Origin: Clostridium beijerinckii | GTDB taxonomy: Bacteria; Bacillota; Clostridia; Clostridiales; Clostridiaceae | Direction of reading: 5' to 3' | DNA: 64,000 bases | Assembly (NCBI RefSeq): GCF_018223745.1 | Contig: NZ_CP073653.1 | Coordinates: 3,066,001-3,130,000, forward strand | Shown: in pieces, positions 25,927 through 34,893 of the stretch | Layout: each line of letters starts with the position of its first letter | Position numbering within the stretch: the first letter of the stretch is position 1 | Notes under the pieces: model-generated | Database searches by the model: none | What the model was told of the DNA's origin: nothing | Seen by the model: the letters and a program-made list of their open reading frames with translations, nothing else | Position numbers and translations under genes: made by a program

Positions 25927-28900
25927 TTACCTATCCATTTTCCAATTAGCTGTAAAGCCAGTCTTAGCCTCTAACGTCCTGTCCACATCATAAAGTATTT
26001 CGCTAAAGAATCTTTTTGGAACCTTTATTGGTACAATTGTATTCTCATCAGTTACTTCATCATAAACATAGCTTCCTCTTTCGACCGTACTTGCTTTGTA
26101 AAAAACAAGTTCATAAATAGTAGTTTCTTCATCTTCATAACCAACTCCAAGATACTCAAATTGAAGCTCTGCACCTATTCCTATTTTTTCATCTTCCTTA
26201 TAAAACTGATAATAGCATCCTGCGTCTTGTATTGAACCTCTATACCATCCCATTTTAGTAAGCTTACCTACAAGTGAAAGCCCATTAATCTTAGTTCCGG
26301 CAAAACGTTCTATATTCTTCATTTCTTTCTCTTCTTCAGTCACAGTATAAACCTTCCTTTGTAGTTGCGGGAAAGGCTGTACTATTTCATAATCTTCGAA
26401 TTGCTGCTTCCAACCTTCTAACATTTCTGTTTCAAGTTCTAAAGGATGCACAACTCCTATAAAAGAATTGTCTATAAGATTATATTCTTCCTCATCAACT
26501 GTATTAAAACTACCATCTTCCATATATCTAAAGGTATCCTTTAGTTCTCCATCTTCATAAATCCCCCATACCAAGCCAAGAGAAAAATTATGCATAATGG
26601 GATTTTCTACAAAAAGTTTTTCCCAATCTTTTTTCTTCCATAGTCTGTTTACTGCAAGAGCCATTTCTAGTCTTAAGCTTTGGGCCGAAACAATAGTTTT
26701 CATCTGTTTCTTTAAAGCTTTGAATTCATTTGCTGCCTCTTTAGCTTTTAGCTCATCATCAGATTTATTTGGTTTTGGCATAGTCTTAATTACTTTTCCA
26801 GTATTATCAGTAATCTTTAAAGAGAAATCTAATCCGAAACTTACAGTAAAACTTCTGCTTCCAAAATCAAATATTCTTTCTCCTCTTTTATTAAAACCTA
26901 AATCTGGTATTATTTTATCTGCTAAATCATCTTCAGTTAAATTAAACATCTTTGCTGCTGACACAAAAGCTTCTGCTGCTGCTTTTTTAATCTGTTTATG
27001 CTTAAATTTTCTAGCTATACTATCTATTATTATCAAGGCATCATCACTGCCATTTAAAGCTAAAGCTTTTACTGCCTCACAAGCGATAGCTCCTCTTGAA
27101 GTTTTTGACCAAACATCTATTTGAGTTTTTAATGTATTTACTACATTGAAGCCTCCAATTGCTGAAACTAGAGCTAGTACCCATTTTTGTTTTGTATCTG
27201 CACCATTATTAATCCAAAGATTTAGAATTTCACTTCCAATGGCGTCTAAATCAGCCTTATTGCACCTTTCTATTACCTTTTCTGCTGTAAGATTTCTTTC
27301 TACCACATTTTCAAGAGAGTATTTACTTATAATATAAGTTATTACATCCTTTGACAAAACATTTCCATCTTCATACTTTACGTCTGTGAATCCTTCTACA
27401 ACCGTCCATTCTGGTGCAGTATACGAAGTTTTCTTGAGCCTCTCACTGCAGTAACTACTTATACTATTAGCACTTTCAAGTATTTCGGTGTCTAAATAAT
27501 CTGCATTTACAATGTTTAAAAGTAAAATCTTAACTTTTTCATTTTTTTCTTTCTCCGCAAATTTTTCGATTTCTGCTTTAAATTCTCTCATATCAAAATT
27601 CATTAAGATTTTAGCAGCAATTTCTCTAGTTGCAGTCTTTTTGCTTGCTAAAATCCCTAAAACTTGCTTTTTGCATCCTTCATAAGAACTTAGAAGTCCT
27701 GCAATTTTATCTCTAATAAACTTTGAATTATCTGATAAACTTCTAACTAAAAGTTCAGAATATTTTTCCTTATTAGTTTTAAATAAAGCCTCAAGTACAA
27801 CTTCTTTTGACTCACCTTTTAAATCCTCTGCAATATTTATAATCTCAGTATTTTCTTCATTACATAACATTTTTAAATATTCCTTGGCTTTTGGATTTAA
27901 AACTGCATCAGCAACTAGAATCAAGTGCTTTTCAATTATACCTTCACTTAAAAGTTTTTTTGCAAAACTTATGTAACTTATATCATTATATCCAGTCACA
28001 TATGATATAACTGAAGCTACTAAGGCATATTCTCCAATATTAACTGATATATATATAAATCTATGTATAATATCTCTAATTTCCTCTATAGAATACATTA
28101 ATTGAAAACAAAGACCATGATATCGCCATATATAGCCACTATGTCCATCAAATTTCTCAGTCCTATGAAAAAAGTCCTCTAATAAATCTTCATTTTTGCC
28201 TTCTAATACATACTCTAGTATTTTAGCTTTTTCTTTTCTCTCTAAAACTTCTAATGTTCTATCAGAACATATGAAAAGATTCAAAATTATTCCTATAGCA
28301 TTTTTTAAGTTTTCAAGATCTACTTCTTCCTTAGAGTAGCTATAAATAAAATAAGCAAGTAAGAATACTTCTAAATCATGAAAATTATCTTGACCAAGCT
28401 TCTTTTTCTTTAGAGCTTCAAAAGTTTCTCTAAAAACTAAAGGTATTTCTTTTATCCTTTCTTCTATCTCTTCACGTATCTTCTTATTTTCTTCTCTAAC
28501 ATATATACTTATTAATCTATGTACATATAGCTTTTTATCAATATTAAATCTATTTGCAATATCATAACTTTGTGCTGTTTTATCATAAAAACAAATAAAT
28601 TCTACTAATTCGTAAAATAACATTTTTCTATTAGTGCTTTTACTAATGATATTGCTTACAACTTCCTTTAACTCATCACTTTTATCGCAAGCATAAGAGA
28701 AAAAATCAACTAAAGCTGTTTGCTTATCCTTTAAATATTTATTTATATTATCTGCATCTTCAAAATTATGTTTTATAAATTCTTCTTCATTCTCTGGTAA
28801 ACTACAGCCATTTTTAATTGCTAAGGCTGCTAATGACAATTTAGTAAACTCGTCTTCTGCTTCTAAAAAAGTTTTTGATAATATTTCCTTGTCTTCTGAT

Positions 28901-29322
28901 ACCATTTCTTCAACGATTGTAATTACTTCTATTACATTTCTGCGATAAAGACAATTTTTTATAAGCCATAATAGAAGCTTTTCTTTATGTTCCATAGGTT
29001 TTAAATAATTTACAGTTTTAGATACAGAATAAAATCTTCCATTTATTATTTGAAAGAAGCTCTCTCCTCCTATAGCAAAGAATACATTTATTATTCTTTT
29101 AAAAATTTCTTCTTTCTCTATAAAACCGTCCATTAGCTTCCAAAAATCTGCTCTTATGTTATAGTGACTTCTAAGAGCCTTTTCCATATTATATTTATTA
29201 AATTCTTCTAAGTTTAAAGAATTTTCTCCACTTTCAATGTAAGCTTTAATCTTTATAATTTCTTCATCTTTTATAGTACAGTTACAAAGTTTAACCTTTA
29301 GTAAATTTAATAATTCATCCAT
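25927..29322 (-). CDS. DUF4132 / HEAT-repeat giant protein, copy 1 (YehI/MolR-like)
   Basis: The 1131-aa protein is the first gene of the yeh-like cluster and starts at ATG 29322 behind GGGGGAAA. Architecture parallels the downstream copy: a helical N-terminal half, HEAT-like repeats (S-K-F-I-R-D-K-I-A-G-L-L-S-S, T-A-T-R-E-I-A-A-K-I-L around residues 520-580), and a C-terminal DUF4132 domain with S-L-R-L-E-M-A-L, F-V-E-N-P-I-M-H, F-R-Y-M-E-D-G-S-F-N-T, G-W-Y-R-G-S-I-Q-D and R-F-F-S-E-I-L-Y-D-V. No signal peptide or membrane span. The tandem pair probably arose by duplication; the C-terminal parts are far more similar than the N-terminal parts, suggesting that the latter adapted to different partners. 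Function unknown. Confidence 0.85.
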   Translation of the reverse strand: MDELLNLLKVKLCNCTIKDEEIIKIKAYIESGENSLNLEEFNKYNMEKALRSHYNIRADFWKLMDGFIEKEEIFKRIINVFFAIGGESFFQIINGRFYSVSKTVNYLKPMEHKEKLLLWLIKNCLYRRNVIEVITIVEEMVSEDKEILSKTFLEAEDEFTKLSLAALAIKNGCSLPENEEEFIKHNFEDADNINKYLKDKQTALVDFFSYACDKSDELKEVVSNIISKSTNRKMLFYELVEFICFYDKTAQSYDIANRFNIDKKLYVHRLISIYVREENKKIREEIEERIKEIPLVFRETFEALKKKKLGQDNFHDLEVFLLAYFIYSYSKEEVDLENLKNAIGIILNLFICSDRTLEVLERKEKAKILEYVLEGKNEDLLEDFFHRTEKFDGHSGYIWRYHGLCFQLMYSIEEIRDIIHRFIYISVNIGEYALVASVISYVTGYNDISYISFAKKLLSEGIIEKHLILVADAVLNPKAKEYLKMLCNEENTEIINIAEDLKGESKEVVLEALFKTNKEKYSELLVRSLSDNSKFIRDKIAGLLSSYEGCKKQVLGILASKKTATREIAAKILMNFDMREFKAEIEKFAEKEKNEKVKILLLNIVNADYLDTEILESANSISSYCSERLKKTSYTAPEWTVVEGFTDVKYEDGNVLSKDVITYIISKYSLENVVERNLTAEKVIERCNKADLDAIGSEILNLWINNGADTKQKWVLALVSAIGGFNVVNTLKTQIDVWSKTSRGAIACEAVKALALNGSDDALIIIDSIARKFKHKQIKKAAAEAFVSAAKMFNLTEDDLADKIIPDLGFNKRGERIFDFGSRSFTVSFGLDFSLKITDNTGKVIKTMPKPNKSDDELKAKEAANEFKALKKQMKTIVSAQSLRLEMALAVNRLWKKKDWEKLFVENPIMHNFSLGLVWGIYEDGELKDTFRYMEDGSFNTVDEEEYNLIDNSFIGVVHPLELETEMLEGWKQQFEDYEIVQPFPQLQRKVYTVTEEEKEMKNIERFAGTKINGLSLVGKLTKMGWYRGSIQDAGCYYQFYKEDEKIGIGAELQFEYLGVGYEDEETTIYELVFYKASTVERGSYVYDEVTDENTIVPIKVPKRFFSEILYDVDRTLEAKTGFTANWKMDR

Positions 29323-29425
29323 TTATTTTTCCCCCATTTATATATTCTAAAATTTAAAATAAATCTTATTTCAGCGATCTATATTCACAAGTTCAAGTTT
29401 AATCTGAGATATTTATATGAATAAA

Positions 29426-29454
29426 ATTATACCATACCTTTCTATTTATCATAA
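29426..29454 (-). promoter_or_regulatory. Predicted promoter of the yeh-like cluster
   Basis: On the minus strand there is an extended -10 TGGTATAAT (hexamer 29426-29431) and a weak -35 TTATGA (29449-29454), 17-nt spacer, about 100 nt before the DUF4132 start. The 456-bp gap to gldA also holds the gldA promoter; I see no terminator or RNA gene in it. Confidence 0.55.
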
Positions 29455-29697
29455 TAATTGTAGTTTAAACTAAAATATGTTAAATTGTTCTTTCTTAAAT
29501 TCTCAATGGTTTTTCTATAAATTCCTATATAGTTTGTCTTGTTGAAAAATTATATATCTAAAGTGTGTTCCGTAAATTTTATAATATAAATGTGCATTGT
29601 GTTACTCACTCAAAGCTTCATCATCACCAAATATTTGATCATCAATGGTTGTATTATGTAACATTACTTTAATTACTTCCTTTTGATGCATGTAAAC

Positions 29698-29726
29698 TTT
29701 ACCATAACTGATAAAACTGGTATAAT
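29698..29726 (+). promoter_or_regulatory. Predicted promoter of gldA
   Basis: -35 TTTACC (29698-29703), 17-nt spacer, extended -10 TGGTATAAT (hexamer 29721-29726), about 50 nt before the gldA ATG. Confidence 0.65.
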
Positions 29727-29778
29727 TTAAGACATAATAATTAATATACATTGTTAAAGAGTTAAGGGGGAGTTTTTT

Positions 29779-30870
29779 ATGGCAAAAATTATGATTGCAC
29801 CAAGTAAATACATTCAAGGTAATGGAGAATTGAAAAATATTGCAGAATACGTATCTGTACTTGGTGAAAAAGCATTATGCTTGATTAGTGAAAGTGGCTT
29901 AAAAAGGGTAAAAGATACTATAGATAAAAGTTTTGAGGCTAAAAATATAGGTGTAAAATATGATTTATTTAACGGAGAATGCTCTATAACTGAAGTAAAT
30001 CGTATTATCAAAATTTGTGATGAAAATCAATTAACTGTTCTCATTGGTATTGGCGGTGGAAAAATTATTGATACTATTAAGGCTGTTGGATACTATGCAA
30101 ATCTTCCTGTTGTGATTGTACCTACCATAGCTGCTACAGATGCTCCATGCAGTGCTTTGTCAGTTTTATACACTGATGATGGCGTCTTTGATAAATACTT
30201 ATTCTTAAAGCAAAATCCTAATATAGTTTTGGTTGATACTGGTATTATTGCAAAAGCTCCAGTTCGTCTTTTAGTATCTGGTATGGGTGATGCCTTAGCG
30301 ACATATTTTGAAGCAAGAGCTTGTGAAAAGTCTAATGCTGGAACATGTGCTTTTGGTACTACTACTATTACAGCTCAAGCATTAGCTAGACTATGCTATG
30401 ATACATTAATTACTGAAGGATATAAGGCAAAACTTGCTGTAGAAGAAGGAGTTTGTACAAAATCAGTAGAAAAAATAGTTGAAGCTAATACTCTTCTTAG
30501 TGGTCTTGGATTTGAAAGCGGTGGTATTGCAGCGGCTCATGCTATCCATAATGGTTTAACTGTATTGCCAGCTTGTCATCATATGTACCATGGAGAAAAA
30601 GTTGCATTTGGTACATTAGCTCAATTAGTTCTTGAAAATGCTCCAATGGATGAAATTGAAGAAGTATTAGATTTCTGTACTAGAGTCGGTCTTCCTGTTA
30701 CTTTAAAACAATTAGGTATCGATGAAATAAAGCCAGAAGAAATTATGGAAGTTGCAAAGGCTGCTACTTCAAAAGAAGATACTGCACATAATATGCCATT
30801 TGAAGTTACCCCTGAAGATGTCTACGCTGCTATTTTAACAGCTAACAGATTAGGACAAGAATATATGTAA
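29779..30870 (+). CDS. gldA: Glycerol dehydrogenase (NAD+)
   Basis: The 363-aa iron/zinc-type alcohol dehydrogenase matches GldA throughout: the NAD-binding G-I-G-G-G-K-I-I-D-T, V-P-T-I-A-A-T-D-A-P-C-S, the metal ligand Asp in S-G-M-G-D-A-L-A-T-Y-F-E-A, and His ligands in A-A-H-A-I-H-N-G and H-H-M-Y-H-G-E-K-V-A-F-G. It oxidises glycerol to dihydroxyacetone in the cytoplasm. Length is normal (about 365 aa). The ribosome site is AAGGGGGAG. It has its own promoter and a terminator at 31001-31032. No dihydroxyacetone kinase is adjacent, so its role in glycerol fermentation versus detoxification is not decided here. Confidence 0.93.
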   Translation: MAKIMIAPSKYIQGNGELKNIAEYVSVLGEKALCLISESGLKRVKDTIDKSFEAKNIGVKYDLFNGECSITEVNRIIKICDENQLTVLIGIGGGKIIDTIKAVGYYANLPVVIVPTIAATDAPCSALSVLYTDDGVFDKYLFLKQNPNIVLVDTGIIAKAPVRLLVSGMGDALATYFEARACEKSNAGTCAFGTTTITAQALARLCYDTLITEGYKAKLAVEEGVCTKSVEKIVEANTLLSGLGFESGGIAAAHAIHNGLTVLPACHHMYHGEKVAFGTLAQLVLENAPMDEIEEVLDFCTRVGLPVTLKQLGIDEIKPEEIMEVAKAATSKEDTAHNMPFEVTPEDVYAAILTANRLGQEYM

Positions 30871-31000
30871 TAAGTAAAAAATTTGCAGGCAGATAAAATT
30901 TCTTTTTTTGTTCCTTTTAGAATATAAAAACTATTCAATTAATTTTTTAAAGTTGTCTGCACAGTTTACTGGAATAAAAGTTCCTAAAGACTAAAAAAGG

Positions 31001-31032
31001 CTTAAAGTAAGTAAATATTTGCTCACTTTAAG
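31001..31032 (+). terminator. Probable terminator after gldA
   Basis: CTTAAAGT (31001-31008) pairs with ACTTTAAG (31025-31032), followed by TCTTCTTT. It lies 130 nt after the gldA stop. The rest of the 400-bp gap holds only the relict at 31168-31254. Confidence 0.5.
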
Positions 31033-31167
31033 TCTTCTTTATATTAGCATAAACACATTTTCCAGAAATTTTATATATTTAATGATAACTATATATTAAA
31101 TTATTCTAAAAGTCTTAATTTCATATGGATTTATAGTAAAGATGAATTTTTTTAGTTCTGTAACCCT

Positions 31168-31254
31168 CTATATTGAAAATATTAATGTGTAATCTTTAAT
31201 ATTAATATCTTCACCAAGAGTATCTAAAACATCCATGCCCAATATGCAGTCTAA
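31168..31254 (-). pseudogene. C-terminal relic of a retropepsin-like aspartic protease
   Basis: On the minus strand 28 codons read L-D-C-I-L-G-M-D-V-L-D-T-L-G-E-D-I-N-I-K and on to I-F-S-I-stop. This is the pattern of the last part of clan AA single-domain proteases (I-L-G-M-D-x-L, then a strand ending the fold). Immediately upstream the frame is closed by TAA (31255-31257), and no D-T/S-G active site is found nearby, so only the tail remains. It sits right after the biotin carboxylase gene. The family call is from a short motif and is moderate at best. Confidence 0.45.
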
Positions 31255-31272
31255 TTAAATCATAAGAATTTA

Positions 31273-32616
31273 TTAACAGATTTTATGTATTTCCAAAAAT
31301 TTTGTATTAAAGTTTCCTTTTCTAAAAGTTTCATTATCCATTAATTTTTTGTGAAAAGGAATTGTTGTTTTAACTCCTTCAATAACAAATTCATTTAATG
31401 CTCTTTTCATTCTTAAAATTGCTTCATCTCTATCTCTTCCCCAAGCAATCACTTTTGATACCATTGAATCATAAAATGGTGAAATAACGTATCCTGGATA
31501 AACTGCACTATCTATTCTTAAACCAATTCCCCCAGGTGATAAATAATTTTCAACCTTTCCTGGACAAGGAATAAAGTTTCTAGATGGATCTTCCGCATTT
31601 ATTCTACATTCTAAAGCGCATCCATTTATCTTAACATCTTCTTGAGTAAAAGATAATTTTTCACCACTTGCTACTAATATTTGTTCTTTCATAAGATCAA
31701 TGCCAGTTATCATTTCAGTGACACCATGCTCAACTTGTATTCTTGTATTCATTTCCATAAAATAAAAATCATTATCCTCATTTAAAAGAAATTCAACAGT
31801 TCCTACACTATTATACTTTACAGCTTTAGCTACTTTTACAGCCGCTTCACCCATAGCATTTCTTAAATCTTCATTTAATGCTGGTGATGGTGATTCTTCT
31901 ACAAGCTTTTGATGACGTCTTTGTATTGAACAATCTCTTTCACCTAAATGAACTACATTTCCATAATTATCTCCAATTATTTGAATTTCTACATGTCTAG
32001 TATACTCTAAATATTTCTCCAAATAAACCATAGGATTTCCGAAATAGTTTTGTGCTTCCTTTTTGGCAGTTTCAATGGAGCTTATTAATTCATCTTCAGA
32101 ATTAACCACTCTCATTCCTTTACCTCCGCCTCCTGCTGATGCTTTAACTATAACTGGATATCCTATTTCTTTTGCAATTGCTATTGCTTCATTAATATTT
32201 TGTATTTCTCCATCTGTCCCAGGAACAGTAGGCACTCCGGCTCGCTTCATTGTATCTCTTGCATTAGATTTATCACCCATTAAACTTATAATTCCAGGAC
32301 ATGGACCTATAAATTTAATTCCAAATTCCTCACACATTTGAGCAAAATTTCTATTTTCTGAAAGGAAACCATAACCTGGATGAATAGCATCTACTTTAGC
32401 ATGTATAGCGACACTCAATATATTTTGCACATTAAGATAACTATCCTTTACAAATGTTTTACCAATACAATAAGCTTCATCAGAAATTTTTACATGCAAT
32501 GCATCTTTATCAGTTTCTGAATAAATAGCAACTGTTGAAATTCCAAGCTCTCTGCAAGCACGTATAATTCTAACAGCAATTTCGCCTCTATTAGCTATAA
32601 GAATTTTCTTAAACAT
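31273..32616 (-). CDS. accC: Biotin carboxylase
   Basis: The 447-aa ATP-grasp enzyme has the full biotin carboxylase set: [20 protein letters not shown] at the start, the ATP-binding [12 protein letters not shown] (around residue 160), and the [14 protein letters not shown] block carrying catalytic Glu/Asn/Arg. It carboxylates biotin on the carrier protein using ATP and bicarbonate. The gene is 22 nt after the BCCP gene. accA/accD are absent and PxpB/PxpC lie next to it, so it may serve an amide carboxylation rather than fatty acid synthesis. The ribosome site AAGGAGAAAG is good. Confidence 0.92.
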   Translation of the reverse strand: MFKKILIANRGEIAVRIIRACRELGISTVAIYSETDKDALHVKISDEAYCIGKTFVKDSYLNVQNILSVAIHAKVDAIHPGYGFLSENRNFAQMCEEFGIKFIGPCPGIISLMGDKSNARDTMKRAGVPTVPGTDGEIQNINEAIAIAKEIGYPVIVKASAGGGGKGMRVVNSEDELISSIETAKKEAQNYFGNPMVYLEKYLEYTRHVEIQIIGDNYGNVVHLGERDCSIQRRHQKLVEESPSPALNEDLRNAMGEAAVKVAKAVKYNSVGTVEFLLNEDNDFYFMEMNTRIQVEHGVTEMITGIDLMKEQILVASGEKLSFTQEDVKINGCALECRINAEDPSRNFIPCPGKVENYLSPGGIGLRIDSAVYPGYVISPFYDSMVSKVIAWGRDRDEAILRMKRALNEFVIEGVKTTIPFHKKLMDNETFRKGNFNTKFLEIHKIC

Positions 32617-32638
32617 ATCTTTCTCCTTTTCAAATCAC

Positions 32639-33100
32639 TTACTTACTTTTTATCTCAAATAGTGGTTGGCCGTATTCTACAAACTCTCCATCCTTAACTA
32701 ATATATCAACTATAGTTCCTTGAACTCCAGCTTCAACTTCATTAAATAATTTCATTACTTCAATCAACCCAACAACAGTGTCACATTCTACCTCATCATT
32801 AACTTTAACGAAGGCTTGTTCATTTTTTTCTTTGGAAGAATAGAAACTCCCTGCAAAAGCGGCTTTAATATATTCCTTCTCTGTAATTTCTGACTCAACG
32901 TCCTCATTGATACTTTTCTCAATTTTAGACTGAGCAGCTTTAATTTCGCCTTTAGTAAACGTATTAGTACCAGCTAAACCTTCACATATCTTATTCTTAT
33001 CTATTATTATCTTGCTATCTTCATGTTGAAATTCAAAGTGAGAAACCTCAAATTTATCAACAACTTGCATGATTTTTTCTATATCCTCTATATTAATCAT
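32639..33100 (-). CDS. accB: Biotin carboxyl carrier protein
   Basis: The 153-aa protein has the AccB layout: a helical N-terminus (I-N-I-E-D-I-E-K-I-M-Q-V-V), a charged linker, and a C-terminal biotinyl domain. The biotin-accepting lysine is in E-V-M-K-L-F-N (the family usually has E-A/V-M-K-M/L). It carries carboxybiotin between the carboxylase (31273-32616) and a carboxyltransferase. It is 14 nt after the PxpC gene. The usual partners AccA/AccD are not here. Confidence 0.9.
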   Translation of the reverse strand: MINIEDIEKIMQVVDKFEVSHFEFQHEDSKIIIDKNKICEGLAGTNTFTKGEIKAAQSKIEKSINEDVESEITEKEYIKAAFAGSFYSSKEKNEQAFVKVNDEVECDTVVGLIEVMKLFNEVEAGVQGTIVDILVKDGEFVEYGQPLFEIKSK

Positions 33101-33114
33101 AATTTCACTTCCTA

Positions 33115-34116
33115 TTACAATATTGTAAGTCTTATTGCTTTTTTTAGTTCATCAATATATTTTTCTCTTTCAAAGTACAGCATTTCAGCTTCCTTTAATG
33201 TAATTAGATTAAATTTAATTTTACCATTAGGTTTAAGTTGAACTATTTTTTGAATATCTACAGAAATTACGTGAGCTATTTTAGGATATCCTCCTGTAGT
33301 TTGCCTATCTGCTAATAAAATAATAGGGTTACCGTCAGGTGGAATTTGAATAGTCCCAACAGAAACTTCTTCAGATATCATTTCCAATCTTTCTTTAAGT
33401 TCTATTTTTTCTCCACATAAACGATATCCCATTCTATCTGATTTATTGTCTACATTAAACTCTGAATTAAAAAATTTATTTATACTTTCATCAGAAATAT
33501 TATCAAATTGCCTGTCTTTAAAAACTCTAATAATTGTGCTATTGATATTTTCTACTGTTGAATCCCCAATATACCAACTGGGAGCTACAAACTCACCTTT
33601 TTGAGTTATCTCTTGCAGCTTTTCTATTATTTTAATAGCTGCTACACTTTTAGTACCAATATTTAATATATCTCCCTTTTTCAAAGGTCTTCCATTAAAG
33701 CCTCCAAATTGTGCTCTTAAATATGTACTTTTACTTTCCATAACTTCTGGAACGGCAAAGCCGCCTGCTATAGCTAAATAAGAACGACATCCAGCTATAC
33801 ACGCTCCAAAATTTAATACACAGTCTTCCTTTAAATAAACTGGTCTTCCCATTGGAATTTTCTTTCCATTAATAGTAGGTGAAATATTTCCACCTGTTAT
33901 AGAAATTAAGGCTCCCTTTTCTAACTCTAATGAGGGACCAATCATTGTAATTTCCAAAACACCTTCATTTTCATCATTTCCAACTGCAATGTTTGCAATT
34001 TTCATAGCATAAACATCCATAGCACCGCTAACTATAACCCCATATTTTTGATATCCATGTCTTCCTAAATCTTGAATAGTTGACTGCAGTCCTGGATTTA
34101 AAACAGATATACTCAC
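33115..34116 (-). CDS. pxpC: 5-Oxoprolinase subunit C / biotin-dependent carboxyltransferase-family protein
   Basis: The 333-aa KipA/AHS2-type protein starts at GTG 34116, overlapping the pxpB stop by one base, with GGAGG 7 nt upstream. Family marks: V-L-N-P-G-L-Q-S-T-I-Q-D-L-G-R at the start, S-G-A-M-D near residue 30 and L-L-A-D-R-Q-T-T-G-G-Y-P-K-I near 270. In B. subtilis and E. coli PxpA-B-C form an ATP-dependent 5-oxoprolinase; the same fold is the carboxyltransferase half of urea carboxylase. The adjacent biotin carboxylase and BCCP genes make either role possible. Confidence 0.9.
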   Translation of the reverse strand: MSISVLNPGLQSTIQDLGRHGYQKYGVIVSGAMDVYAMKIANIAVGNDENEGVLEITMIGPSLELEKGALISITGGNISPTINGKKIPMGRPVYLKEDCVLNFGACIAGCRSYLAIAGGFAVPEVMESKSTYLRAQFGGFNGRPLKKGDILNIGTKSVAAIKIIEKLQEITQKGEFVAPSWYIGDSTVENINSTIIRVFKDRQFDNISDESINKFFNSEFNVDNKSDRMGYRLCGEKIELKERLEMISEEVSVGTIQIPPDGNPIILLADRQTTGGYPKIAHVISVDIQKIVQLKPNGKIKFNLITLKEAEMLYFEREKYIDELKKAIRLTIL

Positions 34117-34832
34117 TATTCTTCCTCCTTTAACTGTACATATTCTTCATAAGAAATAGGATAAAACTTAACTATATCTCCTGCCTTTAAAAGGCTTTTA
34201 GAATTTCTCTTTAAATCAAATAATTTTAATGGTGTCTTTCCTATAAGCTGCCAGCCCCCAGGAGTTTCTATAGGATATACCCCTGTCTGCATTCCAGCAA
34301 TACCAACTGAACCTGCTGGTATTGCTATTCTTGGAGATTCACGCCTTGGAGCCGCAATTTTTTCAGACATTCCACCTAAGTATGGAAATCCTGGAGCAAA
34401 ACCAATCATATAAACTAGATATTTTCCTTCAGAATGAATTTTTATAACCTCATCTACAGTAATATTATTTATTTTTGCAACTTGCTCAATATCTTGTCCA
34501 AATTCACCGCCATAGCACACTGGAATTTCAACTATATGTTCTTCATCTTCTAAAGAAAAATCAAGTTTAGATATTATATTATCCAAAATAACTTTTACCA
34601 CTTCATAAGGGGATTCACTCTTCATATCCAATGGATTATAAATGACAGAAACACTTGTAAAAGCTGGTACATACTCCACCATTCCATAAAAAGGTTTCTC
34701 ATCAAGATAAGTACAAAAGGTTCTTACTTTTTTATTTATATCCTCACTAATTTTTCTTCCGAACTCAACCAAAGCTGCTGTTTCACTTATTTGAGAAATT
34801 TTAGCTTTAAAATTGCTTTTTTCCATATCCAT
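34116..34832 (-). CDS. pxpB: 5-Oxoprolinase subunit B (KipI/AHS1 family)
   Basis: The 238-aa protein shows the family block V-C-Y-G-G-E-F-G-Q-D (around residue 105), M-I-G-F-A-P-G-F-P-Y-L-G-G-M (about 145) and P-R-R-E-S-P-R-I-A-I-P-A-G-S-V-G-I-A-G (about 165). It pairs with PxpC, and its gene overlaps pxpC by one base, so the subunits are made together. With PxpA it opens 5-oxoproline to glutamate using ATP. The ribosome site AAGGGGTG lies 5 nt before the ATG. The B. subtilis orthologue was first named as a kinase inhibitor (KipI); in this metabolic operon an enzymatic role is more likely. Confidence 0.9.
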   Translation of the reverse strand: MDMEKSNFKAKISQISETAALVEFGRKISEDINKKVRTFCTYLDEKPFYGMVEYVPAFTSVSVIYNPLDMKSESPYEVVKVILDNIISKLDFSLEDEEHIVEIPVCYGGEFGQDIEQVAKINNITVDEVIKIHSEGKYLVYMIGFAPGFPYLGGMSEKIAAPRRESPRIAIPAGSVGIAGMQTGVYPIETPGGWQLIGKTPLKLFDLKRNSKSLLKAGDIVKFYPISYEEYVQLKEEE

Positions 34833-34893
34833 GTTTCACCCCTTTAGACCTTTTTCCTAATTTTATTTATTTTTCATTATCCCTATATAATAT

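Noticed and set aside
22547..28000. Plus-strand open frames opposite the DUF4132 genes
   Set aside because: They are complements of the HEAT/DUF4132 coding regions, lack ribosome sites and show Ser/Leu/Phe-rich shadow composition.
29602..29817. Minus-strand 71-codon frame overlapping the gldA promoter and start
   Set aside because: No ribosome site, overlaps gldA and its promoter, and the encoded sequence has no recognisable family. Its last 30 codons look more protein-like, so a tiny relic cannot be fully excluded.
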